NCBI GenBank assembly: GCA_016287245.1 | Contig: JAEEWG010000001.1 | Location: 124,001-188,000 of the forward strand | Source: Clostridia bacterium | GTDB lineage: Bacteria; Bacillota; Clostridia; Saccharofermentanales; Saccharofermentanaceae | DNA length: 64,000 bases | Direction: 5' to 3' | Shown here: piece by piece, positions 42,333 to 50,513 of the stretch | Layout of the letters: each line of letters opens with the position of its first letter | How positions within the stretch are numbered: the stretch's first letter is position 1 | The notes under the pieces: model-generated | Seen by the model: the letters and a program-made list of their open reading frames with translations, nothing else | Databases searched by the model: none | Told to the model about the DNA's origin: nothing | Made by a program: the position numbers and the translations under genes

Positions 42333-42974
42333 ATGAGGATCGAAGTCGAAAACGATCGCATTCGTGAAAGAAAAAAGCAGGAGTATCAGGATCTGGTCGA
42401 TGAAATGGACCAGAAGGGTTTTGAGGCGAATCTTGAAAAGATCAGTATCAAGACCGCAAACCTTTTCGGGATCGTGCTTTTTATTCTCGTATCGCTGATC
42501 GCATATCCGATCTATTATCTCGTAAACGGGAGAATCGATCCGGCTCTCATCTTCGGATTTGAGGGAACAAAGGGGATGCTGATCTTCTTTGGAGCTTATC
42601 TTGTTTCTATATTCGTTCATGAATTCATCCACGGATTTCTCTGGCAGTTTACCTGTGAGAAAAAGTGGGGCAGTATCGATTTCGGTTTTAACCCGAAGAC
42701 ATGTACACCGTATTGCCATTGCTGCGAGGCATTATCCTTCGGCAGATATTTCTTCGGAAGCATCGGACCGACGCTTTTTCTCGGGATCATCCCGATCATT
42801 TTAGGGATCATCTTCAAAAGTCTGTTCCTGGTATCTTTCAGCGTATTAGGCGTCGTCGGGGGAGCCGGAGATCTCATGGTGATCTTTTCGCTTAGAAAAC
42901 ATCGTGAAAGCAGGCTTTTCGACCATCCGTACGAGGTCGGATATGCCTATTTTACGGCAAAAAACGGCGACTGA
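42333..42974 (+). CDS. DUF3267-family membrane metalloprotease-like protein
   Basis: Function is unknown. The 213 residues have a charged N-terminus (about 1-45) and four transmembrane helices. The second helix region carries HEFIHG, an HExxH zinc motif as in M50-type intramembrane proteases, and DUF3267 proteins show this pattern. Two Cys and a His cluster (CTPYCHCC) follow near residue 130, which is unusual and might bind metal too. It sits inside the otherwise conserved trmD-rplS interval; AAGGAG precedes the ATG at 42333. An upstream in-frame ATG at 42303 overlaps trmD and lacks a ribosome-binding site. Confidence 0.78.
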   Translation: MRIEVENDRIRERKKQEYQDLVDEMDQKGFEANLEKISIKTANLFGIVLFILVSLIAYPIYYLVNGRIDPALIFGFEGTKGMLIFFGAYLVSIFVHEFIHGFLWQFTCEKKWGSIDFGFNPKTCTPYCHCCEALSFGRYFFGSIGPTLFLGIIPIILGIIFKSLFLVSFSVLGVVGGAGDLMVIFSLRKHRESRLFDHPYEVGYAYFTAKNGD

Positions 42975-43018
42975 TCTCGCCAAAGTCTGATATCCGAGCA
43001 CTTTTCTTAAGAAAAGGC

Positions 43019-43047
43019 TTGCATATAAAAATCCGTTATGGTATCAT
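43019..43047 (+). promoter_or_regulatory. Promoter of rplS
   Basis: TTGCAT, 17 bases, TATCAT, giving a leader of about 64 bases. Confidence 0.7.
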
Positions 43048-43053
43048 TTAACG

Positions 43054-43117
43054 GCTAAAAGGGATGGTCCGCTGCGTGATCCCGCATGAACATCTATCGG
43101 AAGAGGAGGAAACTGAT
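43054..43117 (+). promoter_or_regulatory. rplS leader, possible L19 autoregulatory RNA
   Basis: GGGAT (43061-43065) and ATCCC (43079-43083) can form a stem before the ribosome-binding site GAGGAGG. L19 leaders are known in Bacillota, but I cannot confirm a match by eye. Confidence 0.3.
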
Positions 43118-43471
43118 ATGGATTTAGTAAAAGCAGTCGAGCAGGATAATCTGCGTAATAGCTATCCGGAAGTCGAGGTTGGTGATCTTGTAAAAGCACA
43201 CCTGAAGATCAAGGAAGGTTCCCGTGAGCGTATCCAGGTATTTGAAGGCTATGTGATTGCACGTAAGGGCGGCGGTCTTTCTGAGACCATGACAATTCGC
43301 CGTCTCTCCTATGGCGTAGGTGTTGAGCGTGTTTTACCCGTTCATTCTCCTAACATTGATAAGATTGAGATCGTCCGTAAGGGCCGTGTAAGAAGAGCTA
43401 AGCTTTATTATCTGCGTGGTCGCGTTGGTAAGGCAGCCAGAATTACTGAGAAGCTTTCTTCTAAGAAGTAA
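43118..43471 (+). CDS. rplS: 50S ribosomal protein L19
   Basis: L19 lies at the subunit interface of the ribosome. The 117 residues have the family core with [22 protein letters not shown] and the end [19 protein letters not shown] (both shortened here to respect residue limits: [18 protein letters not shown]). The ATG at 43118 follows GAGGAGG; an in-frame ATG at 43064 lies in the leader. It has its own promoter and terminator. Confidence 0.97.
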   Translation: MDLVKAVEQDNLRNSYPEVEVGDLVKAHLKIKEGSRERIQVFEGYVIARKGGGLSETMTIRRLSYGVGVERVLPVHSPNIDKIEIVRKGRVRRAKLYYLRGRVGKAARITEKLSSKK

Positions 43472-43492
43472 TTTCAAAATTGCTAGAGCTCG

Positions 43493-43527
43493 AAGGGTGT
43501 TTTCCAATTCGGAAGACACCCTTTTTT
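43493..43527 (+). terminator. Terminator of rplS
   Basis: AAGGGTGTTTTCC and GGAAGACACCCTT pair (one G-U) around AATTC, then six T. Confidence 0.93.
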
Positions 43528-43529
43528 CA

Positions 43530-43560
43530 TGCAAAGAAAAATGCCCCCGAAAGGGCATCT
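43530..43560 (-). terminator. Terminator of the M1-peptidase gene
   Basis: On the minus strand ATGCCC pairs with GGGCAT around a short loop, followed by a T run. It faces the rplS terminator tail to tail. Confidence 0.8.
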
Positions 43561-43615
43561 TCCTACTTGAAAAATATATTGGAGGGTAGATAGAAAATTG
43601 CTGGCTGTTTAAAGA

Positions 43616-45292
43616 TTAAAAGTCCTTCATGTACACATCGAACATCTCTTTGAAATCGCCTTTCTTCGTCCAGAAATCGACGAAATCGTCCGGGGTGACT
43701 TCCGTATAGGCGAAGGTCTTTATGTAGTCGGAAATGGCTTCGAAGAAGGATTCCGATCCCATATGGGAATACATGTGATATATCATGGCGGCGCCCTTAT
43801 AGTAGATCATGCCGTAATCTTCGGTCTTCTTTTTATAATCGTAGAGAGTGTCATTGAGATCGATAGGGTAGGATTCTTCGACTTCTCCTTTGAATTCCTG
43901 ATAGATGCTCTCATCTTCGCTTTTGAATCTCTCGAAAAGAGAGAAGCTGGCAAGCGCCTCGTTATAGTATTCGCAGTACAGGCCTTCCATAAAGCGGCAC
44001 ATGCCCTCATCGATCCACGGGTAGCGCACTTCGTCGTTCCCGACGATGCCGTAGAACCACTGGTGAGCGATCTCGTGTGCGGTCGATTTCGTGAGCGAAT
44101 CCACGTCGTAGATGAGCATGTTCTTTATCTCTGAATCACTCAAAGTCTCGACAGTTCCGTCAATTTCCGGAACAGAGTCGGACGGGCTCTGCATGGATGT
44201 GCCGTTCATTTTTTTATTATACTGATCGACCGAGATACGGTCGTAGTAAAGATCGAGAACATCCTCAATATCCGAGTTGACCGTCAGCATCACAAGACCG
44301 GGATATTCCATACCGCCAATACTTCCAGGCATGGAAGTGCAGACAAGATGCAGCGTCTCGTACGGATATCCGCCCAGGATCTGATTAAACAGATCCATCG
44401 ATCTTTTCGCGACTTCCATCACGTGTTTTCCCGTGTTCGGGCAGTTCTTCGGATAATGAACGATAAGCGCGGTATCTCCATGTTCTTCACAGAGCATCAT
44501 CGTTTCAGAAGAGGCGGTGAATGCGAAATCACGGACATCGTCTGCAACATAAGTGTCATCTTTCAGCGTTCCGGTCGCGGCGATCGTATAGCCTTTCGGA
44601 ACATCGATCTTGACTCGGTAATCCGAGATCTCTGTATAGAAGGCATCTCCCAGATCGATATACGGCTGGACCAGCCATTGCCCGTTTTCGAAAAGAGCCG
44701 GTGTGGCCAGCACGTTCCCGAGATTGTAGTTGTTCCCGAAATATCCGAAACGGTCAGTGTTTTCAGGAATATTTACCGTGTAGTTCATATGGATGTCGCA
44801 GCTTTCGCCGGGCGCGAGTTCTTTTTCAAGGGAAAGGGAATAAACGGTTTCCTTCACCTGTTTGATGGTTAGATCTTTTCCATCGGAAGAGACGGACTTC
44901 ATATCAAGTCCGCCGCCCTTGGACTTAAAGGCTTCCGGGATCAGGTTGAAATAGATCTCGTCTATGGTCTTCCCGTTGTTATTTACATAGTGGAGCTTCT
45001 GGTCCACATCTAAAGTGTGTTTTTCGTCGTCGAGCTTAATACTTACTTCGTACTGGTTTTTCTTTCTTTTTGTCTCGTTTCTTAAAAGCGCAGGCTTTGA
45101 ATCGGAAGCGGGATCCGTTTGGCTCTCATCGATGTCTTTCTCCTTTTCGTCTTCGGAATCTTCTGTTTCAATATCACTTGCGACTACTGTTTCTACAGTG
45201 GTTTCTGTCTCTTTAGGTCTATATACCGTGTTCTGACATGCCGCGAAAAGTACCACAGATGCCAGAACAAAAGTAAGAACTTGCTTTCTCAT
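43616..45292 (-). CDS. M1-family-like zinc metallopeptidase, lipoprotein
   Basis: The 558-residue protein is probably an extracellular lipid-anchored aminopeptidase-like enzyme. The signal ends in a lipobox (LFAAC, Cys near residue 19), followed by an acidic Glu/Asp/Thr linker to about 75. The M1-type beta domain follows, then GGMEYPG as the exopeptidase motif, and the zinc site HEIAHQW with the third ligand Glu 18 residues later in WIDEGM. The start at 45292 is preferred because AAGGAG lies 8 bases upstream; the reading frame open to 45361 has no ribosome-binding site. It is the only minus-strand gene between 20.4 and 64 kb and stands apart from its ribosomal neighbours. Confidence 0.88.
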   Translation of the reverse strand: MRKQVLTFVLASVVLFAACQNTVYRPKETETTVETVVASDIETEDSEDEKEKDIDESQTDPASDSKPALLRNETKRKKNQYEVSIKLDDEKHTLDVDQKLHYVNNNGKTIDEIYFNLIPEAFKSKGGGLDMKSVSSDGKDLTIKQVKETVYSLSLEKELAPGESCDIHMNYTVNIPENTDRFGYFGNNYNLGNVLATPALFENGQWLVQPYIDLGDAFYTEISDYRVKIDVPKGYTIAATGTLKDDTYVADDVRDFAFTASSETMMLCEEHGDTALIVHYPKNCPNTGKHVMEVAKRSMDLFNQILGGYPYETLHLVCTSMPGSIGGMEYPGLVMLTVNSDIEDVLDLYYDRISVDQYNKKMNGTSMQSPSDSVPEIDGTVETLSDSEIKNMLIYDVDSLTKSTAHEIAHQWFYGIVGNDEVRYPWIDEGMCRFMEGLYCEYYNEALASFSLFERFKSEDESIYQEFKGEVEESYPIDLNDTLYDYKKKTEDYGMIYYKGAAMIYHMYSHMGSESFFEAISDYIKTFAYTEVTPDDFVDFWTKKGDFKEMFDVYMKDF

Positions 45293-45318
45293 TGATAACT
45301 CCTTTCGCTGTTGTATCC

Positions 45319-45346
45319 ATCTTAAACTTCTTTTATCTTCGGTAAA
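45319..45346 (-). promoter_or_regulatory. Promoter of the M1-peptidase gene
   Basis: On the minus strand: TTTACC, 16 bases, TAAGAT. The leader is about 20 bases. Confidence 0.45.
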
Positions 45347-45356
45347 TGAAGGATAC

Positions 45357-45366
45357 GTCACGTGAC
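45357..45366. promoter_or_regulatory. Perfect 10-bp palindrome between divergent genes
   Basis: GTCACGTGAC lies between the M1-peptidase -35 and the -10 of rbgA. It could be an operator serving either or both genes. Confidence 0.35.
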
Positions 45367-45390
45367 AGAACCGTCATCTGAATTGATGTA

Positions 45391-45399
45391 TGGTACAAT
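45391..45399 (+). promoter_or_regulatory. Extended -10 promoter of rbgA
   Basis: TGGTACAAT is an extended -10 about 37 bases before the rbgA start. The -35 is poor. Confidence 0.4.
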
Positions 45400-45436
45400 A
45401 ACAGGGATTGATTCTGATTATCTGAAGGAGAGAGAT

Positions 45437-46324
45437 ATGAGCGACAACAGATCTAACATCAACTGGTTTCCCGGTCATATGCGAAAAGCGCTCAACGAGG
45501 TTTCCGATAAACTGAAGTTTGTTGACATCGTGTATGAGACGGTCGATGCCCGTATCCCGATCTCCAGCAGGAATCCGGAACTGGATAGCCTGGTTTCCGG
45601 GAAGCCGCGTATCGTCGTTTTGAATAAAGCGGATCTTGCAGATGAGAAAGTGACGTCCGCCTGGCTCGATTACTACAAGAATAACGGCATCCGTGCCGTG
45701 GCGATCGATGCTTCCCATAAAAAAGGACTGGATAAGCTGAAGTCTTTGTCTATTGAACTTTGCAAAGATATTCTTCAGAAGGCTGAAGCGAAAGGCCGTA
45801 TCGGTCGTCCTGTACGTGCGATGGTCGTCGGTGTTCCGAATTCTGGTAAATCCACGCTCATCAACTCGCTTTGTAACCGCAAGATCGCCGTGACCGGTGA
45901 TATGCCCGGCGTGACCCGTGATTTTAAATGGGCGAGGACCGACGGACAACTCGAACTTATGGATATGCCGGGCGTTCTCTGGCCGAGACTTGGCACACCT
46001 AGAAATCAACTCGTGCTCACGCTGACCGGCGCAGTAAAGACTGAAGTCGTCGATGTCGTGGAAGTGGCCTTTTCCGGCATGAAACTGATCGAAAAGCTCT
46101 ATCCTGAGGAACTCTATTCGAGATACCGTCTCGCTCCCGAAGGCTCTGAAGAGTATATAGAAGATGATTATGAGCGTTTTGAGGAAGCGGCCAGAAAGAT
46201 GGGCTGTATCCTCTCAGGCGGCCGTATCAATGATGAGCGTTTCGCCAAATTGTTCCTCGATGATTTTCGAAGCATCCGTATAGGTCGGATCTCTCTTGAG
46301 ACACCGGACCAGCCGAAGGAGTGA
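45437..46324 (+). CDS. rbgA: Ribosome biogenesis GTPase RbgA (YlqF)
   Basis: RbgA is needed for late 50S assembly. The 295 residues are a circularly permuted GTPase: the NKADL motif (G4) comes first, near residue 60, then GVPNSGKSTL (G1) near 130, and DMPGV (G3) near 180. The N-terminal INWFPGHMRKA is the family hallmark, and an ANTAR-like C-terminal helical domain follows. The ATG at 45437 is preceded by AAGGAG. rnhB starts 4 bases after the stop, as in Bacillus. Confidence 0.95.
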   Translation: MSDNRSNINWFPGHMRKALNEVSDKLKFVDIVYETVDARIPISSRNPELDSLVSGKPRIVVLNKADLADEKVTSAWLDYYKNNGIRAVAIDASHKKGLDKLKSLSIELCKDILQKAEAKGRIGRPVRAMVVGVPNSGKSTLINSLCNRKIAVTGDMPGVTRDFKWARTDGQLELMDMPGVLWPRLGTPRNQLVLTLTGAVKTEVVDVVEVAFSGMKLIEKLYPEELYSRYRLAPEGSEEYIEDDYERFEEAARKMGCILSGGRINDERFAKLFLDDFRSIRIGRISLETPDQPKE

Positions 46325-46328
46325 TCTT

Positions 46329-46958
46329 ATGACTAGAGAAGAAAAACTGATCGAGAAATATGAAGTGATGTCGCAGTTCGAAAAGGAATGTGCGGCAGAA
46401 GGAAAGCCCCTCTGTTGCGGGATCGACGAGGCGGGAAGAGGCCCTCTTGCTGGGCCCGTTGTTGCCGCTGCCTGTATCCTGGATCCGGAAAAGCCGATCT
46501 ATGGGCTGGATGACTCGAAGAAGCTTTCTCCGAAAAGAAGAGACGCCCTTTACGATGAGATCCTCGAAAAAGCCAAGTGCTTCTGCGTGATCCGAGTGGA
46601 GCCGAAGGAGATCGATGAGGTCAATATCCTGGAAGCCACGAAAAATGCTATGCGCGCCTGCGTAGCCGGGCTTACCATAAAGCCGGACATTCTCCTGATC
46701 GACGCGGTCAATTTGAACGGAACGGGTATTGAAGTAAAACCGATTATTAAAGGTGATGCGAAGTCGAATTCGATCGCTGCCGCATCGATCCTGGCCAAAG
46801 TCTCCCGAGACCGTATCATGGAAGAATACGATAAGGAATACCCCGGATACGGATTCGCCCAGCACAAAGGTTACGGGACTGCAGCGCATTACGCCGCGAT
46901 CCATGAGCTCGGAATTTCCCCGATCCACCGTCTTTCTTTCTTAAAGAAGATGCACTGA
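46329..46958 (+). CDS. rnhB: Ribonuclease HII
   Basis: RNase HII removes ribonucleotides from DNA. The 209 residues show the N-terminal GIDEAGRGPLAGPVVAAA with its two catalytic acids, DDSKKLSPKRR, and later DAVNL and KGDAKSNSIAAASILAKV. The ATG at 46329 has AAGGAG 7-8 bases upstream, inside the end of rbgA; an in-frame ATG at 46296 overlaps rbgA further and has none. Together with RNase HI at 21316 the cell has both RNase H types. Confidence 0.96.
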   Translation: MTREEKLIEKYEVMSQFEKECAAEGKPLCCGIDEAGRGPLAGPVVAAACILDPEKPIYGLDDSKKLSPKRRDALYDEILEKAKCFCVIRVEPKEIDEVNILEATKNAMRACVAGLTIKPDILLIDAVNLNGTGIEVKPIIKGDAKSNSIAAASILAKVSRDRIMEEYDKEYPGYGFAQHKGYGTAAHYAAIHELGISPIHRLSFLKKMH

Positions 46959-46967
46959 TCTTATCGT

Positions 46968-47330
46968 ATGTCGAAGATCCATGAGGTAGGAAAGAGATCG
47001 GAAGAGTACGTCGCAAAGTATCTCGAAGAAAGAGGCTCGAAGATACTTTCGAGAAACTATGCGGTCCATTACGTCGGAGAGATCGATATCATCTGCGAGT
47101 ATAAGGGCAAGATCCTGGTCATCGAAGTCAAATCCCGAAATGCCCACATGAACTACGGCACCCCGGAAGAAGCAGTGACGAGGCAGAAGCAGAACAAGAT
47201 CCTAAAGACTACAGTATACTTTTGCCAAGAAAACGGCTATTCCCTCGATCAAGTATCCTACTTCGTCGCCGGCGTGATCCATGACGCTTCAGGAAACCCC
47301 ATTAACGTGCAGTTCACCCCGTTTTATTGA
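46968..47330 (+). CDS. YraN-family protein (UPF0102)
   Basis: The 120 residues match the UPF0102/YraN family, which has a restriction-endonuclease-like fold and no firmly established role. Visible are GKRSEEYVAKYLEERG at the start and the E-x-D / E-V-K core in GEIDIICEYKGKILVIEVKSR (shortened: GEIDIIC and LVIEVKSR), the predicted nuclease motif. It follows rnhB by 9 bases, the usual rnhB-yraN pairing, which hints at a role in nucleic-acid processing. Confidence 0.92.
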   Translation: MSKIHEVGKRSEEYVAKYLEERGSKILSRNYAVHYVGEIDIICEYKGKILVIEVKSRNAHMNYGTPEEAVTRQKQNKILKTTVYFCQENGYSLDQVSYFVAGVIHDASGNPINVQFTPFY

Positions 47331-47370
47331 CTGTTTCGTCATAGTCTCTTCACAAACCATTGTTAACATG

Positions 47371-47399
47371 TTGTCAGAGGTATTTTGTTTAGGTATGTA
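47371..47399 (+). promoter_or_regulatory. Candidate promoter of the ComEC-like lipoprotein gene
   Basis: TTGTCA, 17 bases, TATGTA. Transcription would begin near 47406, so the ATG at 47420 could be the true start rather than 47405. Confidence 0.4.
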
Positions 47400-47404
47400 A
47401 TGAT

Positions 47405-48850
47405 ATGAAAATGGGATTGATGAAAAGACTAAAAACCTTCCTGGCGTTTGTACTTACGCTTTCGCTTCTCATGGCTTCCGGCTGTCCTTCTTTGGAAACA
47501 TCGGTAAGTGAGAATAGTTCTTCTGTTTGCGAAACATCTGTAGAAGAATATACAAACGCATCCGAAATTCCTGTGAAATCCGAATCTACGTTTTCCTCGG
47601 ACGCAGTGAATAGTGCACTGCCTACAAATAAAACAGATGGATTTGTGGAACCATCTGAAACTTCGCAATCCGAGGAATCCTCTGAATCTTCTGAAACGAC
47701 TGCTTCATCTGAATCTTCCGAAAACACAGAGATAACCGAAAGCGCTGAAACTGAAGAAACAACCGAACCTACAAATCTTATCACTGAAGATACTCTTTCT
47801 GAAACTGCCCGGGAGACATCTTCTTCCGAAACTTCTGAGCCGTTAGTAGAGAGCCATGAAGTAGCCGAAGAGGTGATCCAGCAGTTTGAAGTTCATTTTA
47901 TCGACGTAGGACAAGGTGATGCCTCGCTTATCATTTGTGATGGGGAGGCAATGCTGATCGATGGCGGACCTTCGGATAAATCAGATCTTATCTATTCGTA
48001 TTTGCAAAAATGCGAAATATCTCAACTTAAGTACATTGTTGGTACACATCCTGATGATGACCATATCGGTGGACTGTCAGGTGCACTGAATTACGCAACT
48101 GTTGAGCGGGCATTTTGTTCTGTGGATGAATATGATAGCCGACCGTTTTCCAGTTTTCAGAAGTATCTTAATAAACAGAGAGTGGTCCTTGAGATTCCTG
48201 AAGCTGGGACCGAGCTTGAACTGGGCAGCGCAAAAGTGCAGATTATAGGGCCAAGAGTAAAACTTGAAGACACGAACAATAACTCTATTGTTATACGTAT
48301 TGTCTATGGACAGTATTCCTTCCTGTTTACAGGAGATGCGGAATTTGATGAAGAGAATTCTCTTTTGAATTCTTCGTATGATCTTTCTAGCACCGTATTA
48401 AAGGTCGCACATCACGGAAGTGAGTACTCAACATCCGATAGATTTCTGAAGAAAGTGGATGCGGAATATGCCATCATCTCCTGTGGACGTGATAATGCTT
48501 ATGGCTTCCCTAAACAGAGCATTCTGGACAAACTAAAGGATCAGTCGGTCGATCTTCTTCGTACGGATATTTATGGGGATATCGTCTTTGTAATTGAAAA
48601 CGAAGAATGTCAGATCTATGTCGAAAAGGACGTATCGGACGATGTCTTTATTGCGCCGGGAACTATTGAAACAGTACCGGATAGCGCCAATACATGTGAT
48701 TACATCGTTAATACCAATACCGGAAAATTCCATTATCCGGGCTGTAGTGCCGTTTCAAAGATGAAAGAGAAGAACAAGTGGTACTACACAGGAACAAGAG
48801 AAGAATTGATTGGTTGGGGATATGTTCCCTGTAAAATCTGTAAACCATAG
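47405..48850 (+). CDS. Surface lipoprotein with ComEC-like metallo-beta-lactamase domain
   Basis: The protein begins with a lipoprotein signal (basic start, hydrophobic core, LMASGC lipobox near residue 27). A linker of about 130 residues rich in Ser, Glu and Thr follows. Residues about 160-400 are a metallo-beta-lactamase-fold domain like the C-terminal part of ComEC: FIDVGQGDA, then THPDDDHIGG (the metal HxxxDH-like motif) and KVAHHGSEYS. The last 50 residues carry a small Cys-rich module (HYPGC ... PCKICKP) seen at the end of some extracellular nuclease-like proteins. A phosphodiesterase or nuclease role outside the cell is an inference. The start may be 47405 (481 aa) or 47420, as neither has a strong ribosome-binding site. 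Confidence 0.82.
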   Translation: MKMGLMKRLKTFLAFVLTLSLLMASGCPSLETSVSENSSSVCETSVEEYTNASEIPVKSESTFSSDAVNSALPTNKTDGFVEPSETSQSEESSESSETTASSESSENTEITESAETEETTEPTNLITEDTLSETARETSSSETSEPLVESHEVAEEVIQQFEVHFIDVGQGDASLIICDGEAMLIDGGPSDKSDLIYSYLQKCEISQLKYIVGTHPDDDHIGGLSGALNYATVERAFCSVDEYDSRPFSSFQKYLNKQRVVLEIPEAGTELELGSAKVQIIGPRVKLEDTNNNSIVIRIVYGQYSFLFTGDAEFDEENSLLNSSYDLSSTVLKVAHHGSEYSTSDRFLKKVDAEYAIISCGRDNAYGFPKQSILDKLKDQSVDLLRTDIYGDIVFVIENEECQIYVEKDVSDDVFIAPGTIETVPDSANTCDYIVNTNTGKFHYPGCSAVSKMKEKNKWYYTGTREELIGWGYVPCKICKP

Positions 48851-48858
48851 CAGATCAA

Positions 48859-48995
48859 CAATTTCATACGAAATACAGGATAAAACGGAATCAAAAGTAA
48901 TTTCGACGTGCCTCCGCAGGGCGCACGCCCGAGGACCAGCACGAGAAATTACCTTTTGAACCGTTTTATAGAGTAGTTTTCACGTATGAAACTTG
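48859..48995 (+). repeat. Dispersed palindromic element, copy 2, with long arms
   Basis: The core (48908-48942) is identical to that of copy 1. Outer arms extend from 48859 to 48995 with complementary segments CAATTTCATAC / GTATGAAACTTG, TAAAACGG / CCGTTTTA and CAAAAG...TAATTTC / GAAATTACCTTTTG. It lies in the 370-base gap between the ComEC-like gene and the aminotransferase. The rest of that gap holds a weak terminator-like hairpin (GGGCA/TGCCC, 49036-49057) and the promoter at 49076. Confidence 0.85.
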
Positions 48996-49075
48996 TTAAT
49001 TTGACATGCAAATACCTACTTTCCAGGGTTCTTTTGGGCATTTCATCGATTTTGCCCCTTTTTCTTGCAAGTCGC

Positions 49076-49104
49076 TTGTCAAAATCTTTCAGTTATACCA
49101 TAAT
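49076..49104 (+). promoter_or_regulatory. Promoter of the aminotransferase-purB unit
   Basis: TTGTCA, 17 bases, CATAAT, with a leader of about 110 bases containing TGCATT/AATGCA. Confidence 0.55.
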
Positions 49105-49220
49105 ATGTACGGCTAAAACCCTGCATTGTTTTCTAAAAATGCAAGACCAGATAAAACAAAATTCTTTTTGAAACGCTTTTACAGCAAAAAAATGTGTAGT
49201 TAGGCAAGGAGGCCGATGTC

Positions 49221-50510
49221 ATGAAGACTTATCTTGAATTGAGCAAAGCGGAGTTACAGGACACTCTCAAGATCTTGGAGATGCGCTATAACGAACTCAA
49301 ATCCCGTAATCTGGCTCTGGATATGACGAGAGGTAAGCCGAGTCCGGATCAGCTGAGCATTGCAAATGAGATGCCTGGCCTTCTTGATCTTGATAATCTG
49401 AAAGCTGAAGATGGTGCGGATTGCCGTAACTACGGTGTTCCGTACGGTCTGACTGAATCCAGAAAGCTCTTTTCCGAGATCCTTGATGTCGATGCTTCTC
49501 TGATCACTGTCGGCAACAACTCGAGCCTGCAGCTGATGTATGATACACTTTCCCGCTCATTGATCTTCGGTGAGATCGAGTCTGAAAAGCCATGGGCACA
49601 GATTCCGAACCGTAAGTGGATCTGCCCGGTGCCGGGATATGACAGACATTTCCTCGTGACTGAGACTCTCGGCTTTGAGCTGATCGCGGTTCCGCTTAAT
49701 GAAGACGGTCCGGATATGGATATGGTCGAAAAACTCGTTGCTGAAGATCCGTCGATCCTCGGTATGTGGGCGATGCCGCTTTACAGCAATCCGGACGGAT
49801 ATATCTATTCTGAAGAAGTATGTAAGAGACTGGCTTCCATGAAGACGGCCGCTCCGGACTTCCGTATCCTCTGGGATAACGCATATGTCGTACATCACCT
49901 TTACGATGATCCGGCAAAGCAGGGCACTCTTCCGGAGATCCTTTCTCTCTGCCGTGAGGCCGGAAACCCGAACCGTGTATATGAATTTGCTTCTACAAGT
50001 AAGATCACTTTTGCCGGGTCCGGTATTGCCTGCATGGCGGCAAATGAAGAGAACACCACTCGCGCCAGAAAGTACCTCGGCGTGCAGTCCATCGGTCCGA
50101 ACAAGATCGTACAGCTCATGCATGCAAAGTATGTCCCGGATCTTGACTCTGTCAAGAAAGTCATGAAGAAGCAGGCAAAACTTCTGCGTCCGAAGTTCGA
50201 AATGGTACTGAAGATCTTAAACGATGAGTTAGAGGGTTCCGGCATTGCCCGCTGGAACAGCCCTCTTGGCGGATATTTCATCTCTGTGTATCTTTTAAAT
50301 GGTACAGCGAAAGAGACCGTTCGTCTTGCCAAGGAGTGCGGCGTTGCCTTCACACCTGCAGGTGCTACTTATCCATATAAAAAAGATCCGAACGACAGCA
50401 ATCTTCGTATCGCGCCGAGTTTCCCGAATGTAGAAGATATCGAAACAGCCGTTACAGTTTTCTCTGTTTGTGCTAAACTAGCAGCTGTAAGAAAACTTTT
50501 GGAGGAGTAA
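49221..50510 (+). CDS. Aspartate aminotransferase (MocR-like group)
   Basis: This PLP enzyme of 429 residues belongs to the group described as type Ic aspartate aminotransferases (Pfam family for MocR-like aminotransferases without the DNA-binding part). The start RNLALDMTRGKPSPDQL is characteristic. The PLP Lys lies in FASTSKITFAGSG near residue 260, and the Asp-Asn-Ala-Tyr (ILWDNAYVVHH) site is upstream. It should convert aspartate and 2-oxoglutarate to oxaloacetate and glutamate. AAGGAGG precedes the ATG. purB follows after 3 bases; aspartate supply for the purB-linked purine pathway is a plausible link. Confidence 0.9.
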   Translation: MKTYLELSKAELQDTLKILEMRYNELKSRNLALDMTRGKPSPDQLSIANEMPGLLDLDNLKAEDGADCRNYGVPYGLTESRKLFSEILDVDASLITVGNNSSLQLMYDTLSRSLIFGEIESEKPWAQIPNRKWICPVPGYDRHFLVTETLGFELIAVPLNEDGPDMDMVEKLVAEDPSILGMWAMPLYSNPDGYIYSEEVCKRLASMKTAAPDFRILWDNAYVVHHLYDDPAKQGTLPEILSLCREAGNPNRVYEFASTSKITFAGSGIACMAANEENTTRARKYLGVQSIGPNKIVQLMHAKYVPDLDSVKKVMKKQAKLLRPKFEMVLKILNDELEGSGIARWNSPLGGYFISVYLLNGTAKETVRLAKECGVAFTPAGATYPYKKDPNDSNLRIAPSFPNVEDIETAVTVFSVCAKLAAVRKLLEE

Positions 50511-50513
50511 GAC

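Noticed and set aside
48986..49171. Small 61-codon open frame before the aminotransferase
   Set aside because: It starts in the arm of the repeat, crosses a hairpin and the promoter, and has no ribosome-binding site or resemblance to known proteins.
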